A stretch of 64,000 nt of DNA. Origin: Gymnopilus junonius. Lineage: Eukaryota; Basidiomycota; Agaricomycetes; Agaricales; Galerinaceae. The notes beneath the pieces are model-generated. The model worked only from the letters and a program-made list of their open reading frames with translations. It was not told the origin of the DNA and made no database searches. A program made the translations under genes and the position numbers. The stretch is taken from positions 186,001 through 250,000 of the forward strand of contig JADNYJ010000041.1 in NCBI GenBank assembly GCA_015501075.1, given 5' to 3'. This document shows positions 58,551 through 64,000 of this stretch, piece by piece (the stretch's first letter is position 1; every line of letters begins with the position of its first letter).

Positions 58551-60582
58551 ATGCGTTTATTCGCACTCGCCTCTCTTTTATTGCTGTTATCCTCGAACAA
58601 TGACCTGTCCTTATTCGTCTCGGCGGAACCTTCGGGGCTTTACCCACCAGGCCTTCAGCCACTCATCACCAAAGGAAATGTCCTGCTTGCGTCAGGACAG
58701 TTCAGCGAAGCTGCAAAAATCTACTCTGAAGCCATAGGTAAGGCGTGTCTTGTTCCACTCTGCCACCTTGGCTGACTTGTCCATTTTAGAACAATCGCCA
58801 GCAGATTATCTGCTCTACTACAAGCGAGCTACCGCCTACCTTTCCTCGCAACGGCACAATTCCGCCCTGGAAGATTTTGAGAAAGTCCTCTCACTCACCT
58901 CAAACACATTCGATGCTGCGCACCTCATGAAAGCCCGCATCCATACCCGAGACGGTCACTTCTCCTTAGCCAAACCCTCTTTGGCGGCCTACATCAAGGC
59001 CAAAGGCAGAGATAAGGAAGCAGAGGAACTGGAAGCAGAGATCAAGGAGGGCGAGAGGCTGATGAACAAGGCTGAAAAGGAGCGTAGCGCAGAGCTGTGG
59101 AATGCTTGCGTGGAGAGTGCCACGGAGGCGCTGCGGGTGGCGAGCCACTCGGTACAGATTCGTACGTGGCGTGCCGAATGCTCGCTAGCAGCTGGAGATG
59201 TCGAGAGTGCTGTCGGCGATTTAACGTAAGTACCGGGGTGCTATCCCCGACAACAATGCCACCGAACCTCAGCTGATGTTTTTCCTTTTTTTCAGTCGTC
59301 TTTCGCATCTCTTACCACCTTCAACTCAGCTCCTTACGCACATCTTCCGATTATCCTATTTCCTCCTCCCGTCATCACCCACACCACTCAACGTCCTGAA
59401 ACAATGTTTCCACTACGACCCTGAGTCAAAACCTTGTCTCGCCTTACGCCGCATGTTAAAATCCTTCGACAAGTCCTTTGCTCAACTGGATGAGTTATTA
59501 GCGAAGGAGGACTGGCGCGGTGCCATCAAGCTCATTCTCTCTCCAGAGGGTGGGAAGAACGGCGACCTCTGGAAGCGATGGGAGGAGGCTATGACCAAGG
59601 AAGTGGGGTCGGATAAAGAAATCCTACCCCTCGTCCCACCCACCCTTATACAAGCTACTACTCCCAGTGCTTCCCCAACCTCCACTTCAGCTAACTCCAA
59701 GAAGAGCAAGAAGGCACCGCAAATTCGCATACCTTCAGCAGCCAAAATGTCGCCTCAACGCCAAACACTCGTTAGAGCTTTATGTAAGTCATACACCCAC
59801 ATGGCTGACGCCGTCAAATCCTCGGCAGACTACAAGAGTCAGATGGAAAGGTGGTGTGATGAGCTGTTGACTCTGGATGGCTGCAAGGATGACGTGGATG
59901 GCTTGGTGGGTAAGGGTGAGGCATTACTAGCCAAGGAAGAATTTGAGGAGGCTGTAAGGACATTTGAAAGGGCATTTGAGGCTAGTGGGAGGTCGGATCG
60001 GAATGTAAGTATTAGTTTCTGCTCGTTTTATCTCCCTTTCTTCAAAACATATGCGCATATACTTACCCTTTTATCGGTTTAGATCCACGAACGGCTGCAA
60101 CGGGCCCAGAGGGTGCTGAAGCAGAGCAAGCAAAAGGATTATTACAAGGTCGTCGGTGTCTCAAGGGATGCTGACGAGAAGACCATCAAGAAGGCCTAGT
60201 ATGTCTTCTTTCCTCTTTGTCCTGTGACAAGTCTCACCTCTTCCCATTCCTATAGCCGTAAGGCCGCCAAATCAGCTCACCCCGACAAGGGTGGGTCAGA
60301 AGCGAAAATGGCTGCACTCAACGAAGCCTACGAGGTGCTCTCCAATCCCGAGCTCCGCGCCCGATATGATGCCGGCGAGGATCCTATGGACCCCATGGCT
60401 CAGCAAGGCGGGCATCCATTCGCCAATGGACAGCAACCCCTTTGCGCAGTTCTTCCACGCTGCTGGAGTGCAGGAGGTCAGGGAGGCAGAGGAGGGATGC
60501 CCAGAGGGTTTCCGGGTTGGTTTCCTGGGGATTTCCGGGTGGAGAGGGTGGTTTCCAGTTCCATTTTAGCAATGGACGGTGA
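58551..60582 (+). CDS. ER-type TPR/J-domain co-chaperone (P58IPK/DNAJC3-like), frame breaks near the C-terminus
   Basis: Five exons (58551-58737, 58790-59225, 59296-60004, 60083-60198, 60256-60582). The N-terminus is a signal peptide (MRLFALASLLLLLSSN). TPR-like helices follow (LITKGNVLLASGQFSEAAKI, YLLYYKRATAYLS, LWNACVESATEAL, GEALLAKEEFEEAVRTFERA). Then comes a J domain: DYYKVVGVSRDADEKTIKKA, the HPD motif in SAHPDKGG, and LNEAYEVLSNPELRARYD. The C-terminus is Gly/Phe-rich. This is the layout of DNAJC3/P58IPK, which delivers unfolded clients to the Hsp70 BiP in the ER lumen. Beyond HPFANG the frame shifts near 60430 and 60475 and at GGGG 60527-60530, after which GGFQFHFSNG leads to TGA at 60580-60582. 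As written, an unshifted frame runs to 60826, but its sequence is unlike the family. Confidence 0.85.
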
Positions 60583-62162
60583 GGAAGGCAGTGAGTGGCC
60601 TAATGCTCATGCGGGGCCCGGGGATGGGATATGCATGAGTCATTGGAAGGAACCACTGGTGCTGTTGATGGTAATGATCTGGGTTTGGGGTTTGTCGAGA
60701 TTTTTATACGACGTCGGCGGGGGTCCTGCCAATGCCAATGTCCTTTCTTATATGCAGCTTGGGCGGGACGTAGGGCGCTTCTGGAATACTTTAAGTGGCT
60801 ATATGCGCATTTTCGATATTCGGTGATGAGAGTTCCGGGAGAACGGACATGTACAATGGTGCTGAAGTGACTTGTATTTGTTAGATACCTACTTTTAGTA
60901 AGCCAATTGCTAATGAAAGCTGTATTCGTGTTAGGTGTCGGTGGAGACCAAACGAGGCAAACACCTTCCCTAAAGAGCATTGCGATCGAGTATCGCACAA
61001 ATCGAGTAAATTTGAAATTAAATACTCCAAATGGCAGCCCTTATACCGCATTCGGATGGCGAGTCTTTCAATCGACAAAGCACATCAAAATTTCTTGACG
61101 CCTTTTCCTGTAGTCACAATATCATGGTTTGGTGCAAGATCACGATTAGGTGGGGAGCAGTGTAAGCCAAAATGTGACTGTACCTGATGAACAATTTGAT
61201 CAGGAATAGTTCTGTATTTGGCTTGGGTGGCTCGGAGAATGTAGTTGAAGATTTCTGAAAGAGGCACAGCGCAGTATTATGTCACCTTACTATTATTTCT
61301 GCTCTCGTGCGGTGCACTGCACCCGGCTCCGTCGGGATCTTGACGGACACTGTGCTCTTGTCTACTTAAGATTCGAGATTCGTCTAAATTGAATCATGAA
61401 GATCTCGAAAACATTTGATAGAACTTAAAATGTAAATTCCCGAATTACATTATCGATTTATGTCTAATGACTGTCTATTTTAATTCAGTACGGCGTCACT
61501 TCAACGTTATGGACATCAAGAGCAATTTACATCATTACCACTGTTCCTCTTGAGAACTGGCTGCGGGACCTTTGAGAATTGCAGTGTCATCCAAGAGAAC
61601 AAGGTGGCGGATTTAGCATGCCTCACGATATACGCACCACATTCTGTATCGCCATTTCGCCCGACATGGGTGGGTGCACTGCTTAATGTCAGTATGCCTG
61701 TGTTTTCCATTATACTGGCTGCCTAGCCACTGCCCGGTTTTGTAATCCGGATCAGGACTTAATGAGTGGAAGTGAGTCGATGAGCGTTTAATATCTAATC
61801 TCACGCCCATTCCTCAATGTAACAGAAGCCAGTGGAGGGAGATATACATTATTAAGCAATATTCCAGCGCTTCTCCAGAGTCTCCTCACTCCTTACTAGA
61901 TTACGGGATCTAGATTAACTTCGGGGGAACAACGGACACATACAGCTGTACTATTCTTCCCACATAACAATGAGGACTTAGGGCATGCTTACCGTTTGGT
62001 CTTATGACATGCAGAATTGCTTCCTTCCGTTAAGATATCTTTACATCCACAATCTCAAGGGCTATAATAGAAAATACTTCTCTGTAGGACATTACTTCTT
62101 ATCTTTTTCTGCATCTCTTCCTTTTTTTCTCGTATGTTTCCTCTTCCTTGACGACCTTACGA
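60583..62162. other. Intergenic region
   Basis: 1.6 kb. Frames near 60600-60998 are shadows or low-complexity, and 60880-61980 shows no exon on either strand. CT-rich sequence near 62090-62150 is the likely promoter of the next gene. Confidence 0.45.
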
Positions 62163-63205
62163 TGAGTGATATTGCTACTATCGACTCCCCAGAGATCCCT
62201 TCTCAGGCGTACAACGTCAGTAGCAATATCATAATGAAGATATACTACGCTCTATCCTCGACGTACGCCGAGGTAATGTTTTATTTCCTCTGAGACTTCA
62301 GTGAGCCCAGTCTTCTTTTCTCACGTTAATGAAAACGCCTCACTCCACATCAGAGTCCAGGACATCCGCCCAGAAAACTGGGTACGAATTGCTATACGAC
62401 GCTTTCGGTGGTTCTTCAAATTTATATTCACTATTCCTGTACTCCCTGCCACAAAACTCCTTCACTTTGCTTTCCACTACGAACCCGACGATGAAGACGA
62501 TCTCACCGACGACCTAGATGTGTCAATGTCGGAGGTCCCCAGTGGGAAGCAGCCATCGCGGGTATCGCGTATTCTTGGAAGATGTGTCAACTCACATCTA
62601 CTGGACTGATCGCGTACGTCTTTTTTCGTTTTCTGTCCCATTGGCACACCCCCTCTAACGTGCATTCGTCACTCTTTTGCCATTACAGCTGCGTCCTGGC
62701 TGTACTTCAGATACAACCCATTTTTGCGAGTACAACGACGCGCACTTTCGTCATGGCCTCCATTATGTTTTCGTGCTCTAGCCTCGTTTCCAGCTGCCTG
62801 TACATTGCGTCCAAGGAGAGTTTCCTGAAACGTCGTGTACGAAACAAGTGGAAAGCGGTGAGTTTATTTTAGATCTGCTGAACCCCGCAGCGCCTCTGAC
62901 CAAGTCCTTCGATAGGCACTGGACGCCACTGACGAGTTCTGGACCTTGGTAGCCTTCCGGTCTCTTTCATTATGTGGTAAGAACTCGACGGTCTTTTAAT
63001 TCGTCATCCTTTGACAACCGTTGACCACAGGTCCTCCGGCTTTTTCTTTGGCACTCTACTCCTCTTGATATGGAATACCTTTGGGACGATGATCATGGCC
63101 GACAGTGATAGCAGCTTTGCTGTCAGTGCCTTATTTCTTACCTCCATTCCTATAGCATCTTTCTTCAAAATATATTACTCCATGGGAAAAATCCACGGAC
63201 TCTGA
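62163..63205 (+). CDS. Multi-pass membrane protein, unknown function, with frame breaks
   Basis: Exon 1 (62163-62270) starts MSDIATIDSPEIPSQ. The next segment reads IRPENWVRIAIRRFRWFF, FIFTIPVLPATKLLHF and DLTDDLDV, then with one added base near 62520 continues NVGGPQWEAAIAGIAYSWK, a serine-rich membrane helix MASIMFSCSSLVSSCLYIA, and, past introns, ATDEFWTLVAFRSL and FFFGTLLLLIWNTFG. I count about four membrane helices. The block order resembles an Agaricomycete-specific membrane-protein family that I know only by general pattern, with no assigned function. The first intron and the one near 62980-63031 each leave a one-base phase mismatch, in line with the breaks elsewhere. Confidence 0.5.
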
Positions 63206-64000
63206 AGGGTAAACCTGAAGAAAACTGTGTCGGGTTTCCATCTATTCATCTCTTTGACATGTTAACCACAATGCCTTCCTTCGACATTCGTTCAATGGTT
63301 TAATTCAGTTAGAAAGATAGAATTGTTCTCTCATTAGATCGGAGGGTATTGATAGTAGGCGTAGAATTGCCGATGTTCCTCCAGAGATCCGACTAGTGTA
63401 CGTACGATAGGCATTCACAATCTATACTAGCACTCATTACGGAGTACACTTACTCAAGGTATAGGCGTTCTTCAGATGCTAAAAATGCTGCCTGCGACGA
63501 ACTCTCAGGACGCCCATGATTGTGTCTGCCTGTCTAGGTATTCCATGCTCCGTTCAATAGCCTATATGTGGGTCTTTTGGCGGCCTCCTTTGGGGCGGCT
63601 TTCCAAGGTGGAGTAAAGGGGTTCCGATTCCATTTGAAATTTCATTTCTGGATGTTAATAAAAACCTTGTGGGGAATCAATGGAGGAAGGCATTAGTGGT
63701 ATAATGAGGAGCGGTTTTGGTCAATACCGATCCTCGACAGAACATGTTCACCGATGACAGGCATCTTTAGAGTGGCGGTGCGCTTTGCTTCGTTTAGCGA
63801 TAAGGTTTTGAAAGTGGCATATGATCTTGCATGATATTTCACATTAGGTGGGGTTAGAAGGACTCCGAAGCTATTTAGTAGAATCAGATCTCCCAGGCAT
63901 TCAATGGTGTATCTACTATTAAGGCATTTTACCCACCAGAAAAGAATATGAGGTATTCCAAATTATTTCTTTTTTATATCACGAGTAAGCAAGGAGCAAT
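63206..64000. other. Right-edge intergenic region
   Basis: 800 bases after the last stop codon. I see no exon of another gene entering from the right. Confidence 0.45.

Noticed and set aside
6676..62530. Programmed ribosomal frameshifting as the cause of the many frame breaks
   Set aside because: The breaks lie in unrelated genes with no shared slippery heptamer or downstream structure, and five sit in plain G/C runs of four. A consensus error is simpler.
1..64000. CRISPR arrays, rRNA operons, insertion sequences, bacterial promoters
   Set aside because: Intron structure and gene content are eukaryotic, and no regularly spaced repeats or rRNA segments were seen.

Overview
The window reads as nuclear DNA from a mushroom-forming basidiomycete (Agaricomycetes). 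Nearly every gene is broken by GT-AG introns of about 45-70 nt. Gene content fits: MATA-type HMG-box factors, F-box proteins with an N-terminal coiled coil, an RTA1-like membrane protein, a LysM secreted protein, a DUF3295 protein and intron-bearing tRNAs. There is no bacterial-style operon, rRNA, CRISPR array or recognisable transposon.

Layout. 0.8-9.3 kb holds five genes for small-molecule or lipid enzymes: an SDR like the 1-acyl-DHAP reductases, an acyl-CoA oxidase-like flavoprotein, an ICMT-type methyltransferase, a TMEM53/DUF829 alpha/beta-hydrolase and an extended-SDR ketoreductase. 11.1-13.7 kb holds a minus-strand HMG-box gene and an orphan coding stretch. 16.6-17.3 kb holds a small secreted LysM protein, convergent with a BBE-type FAD oxidase (17.5-20.1 kb). 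22.3-23.9 kb is another SDR. 25.2-27.8 kb is a long disordered SH3 protein related to Nbp2. Three plus-strand HMG-box genes follow at 30.9-36.9 kb, then an RTA1-like gene and tRNA-Asp. 39.9-43.0 kb is a KLHDC4/Kel3-type Kelch gene. 43.3-46.6 kb holds decayed F-box genes and a Ser-rich gene. Then come an unknown gene (47.4-48.2 kb), the rRNA-processing kinase GRC3 (48.3-50.9 kb), a chimera-like gene joining an Agaricomycete orphan family to a DUF3295 module (51.2-55.1 kb), an intact F-box gene, tRNA-Gly, an ER J-protein of the P58IPK/DNAJC3 type and a multi-pass membrane protein.

No biosynthetic backbone enzyme (PKS, NRPS, terpene cyclase) is present, so the enzyme genes on the left are at most loosely grouped. 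The most distinctive content is the set of four HMG-box genes, one of which carries two SUMO-interaction-like motifs in separate exons, and the apparent orphan/DUF3295 fusion. A technical pattern runs through the window. At least a dozen otherwise conserved reading frames break by a single base, nearly always as if one base were missing, and five of the breaks fall on G or C runs of exactly four. I read this as consensus under-calling in the assembly rather than mass pseudogenisation. Coordinates of spliced genes run from start to stop codon and include introns; exon limits are given where worked out by hand.
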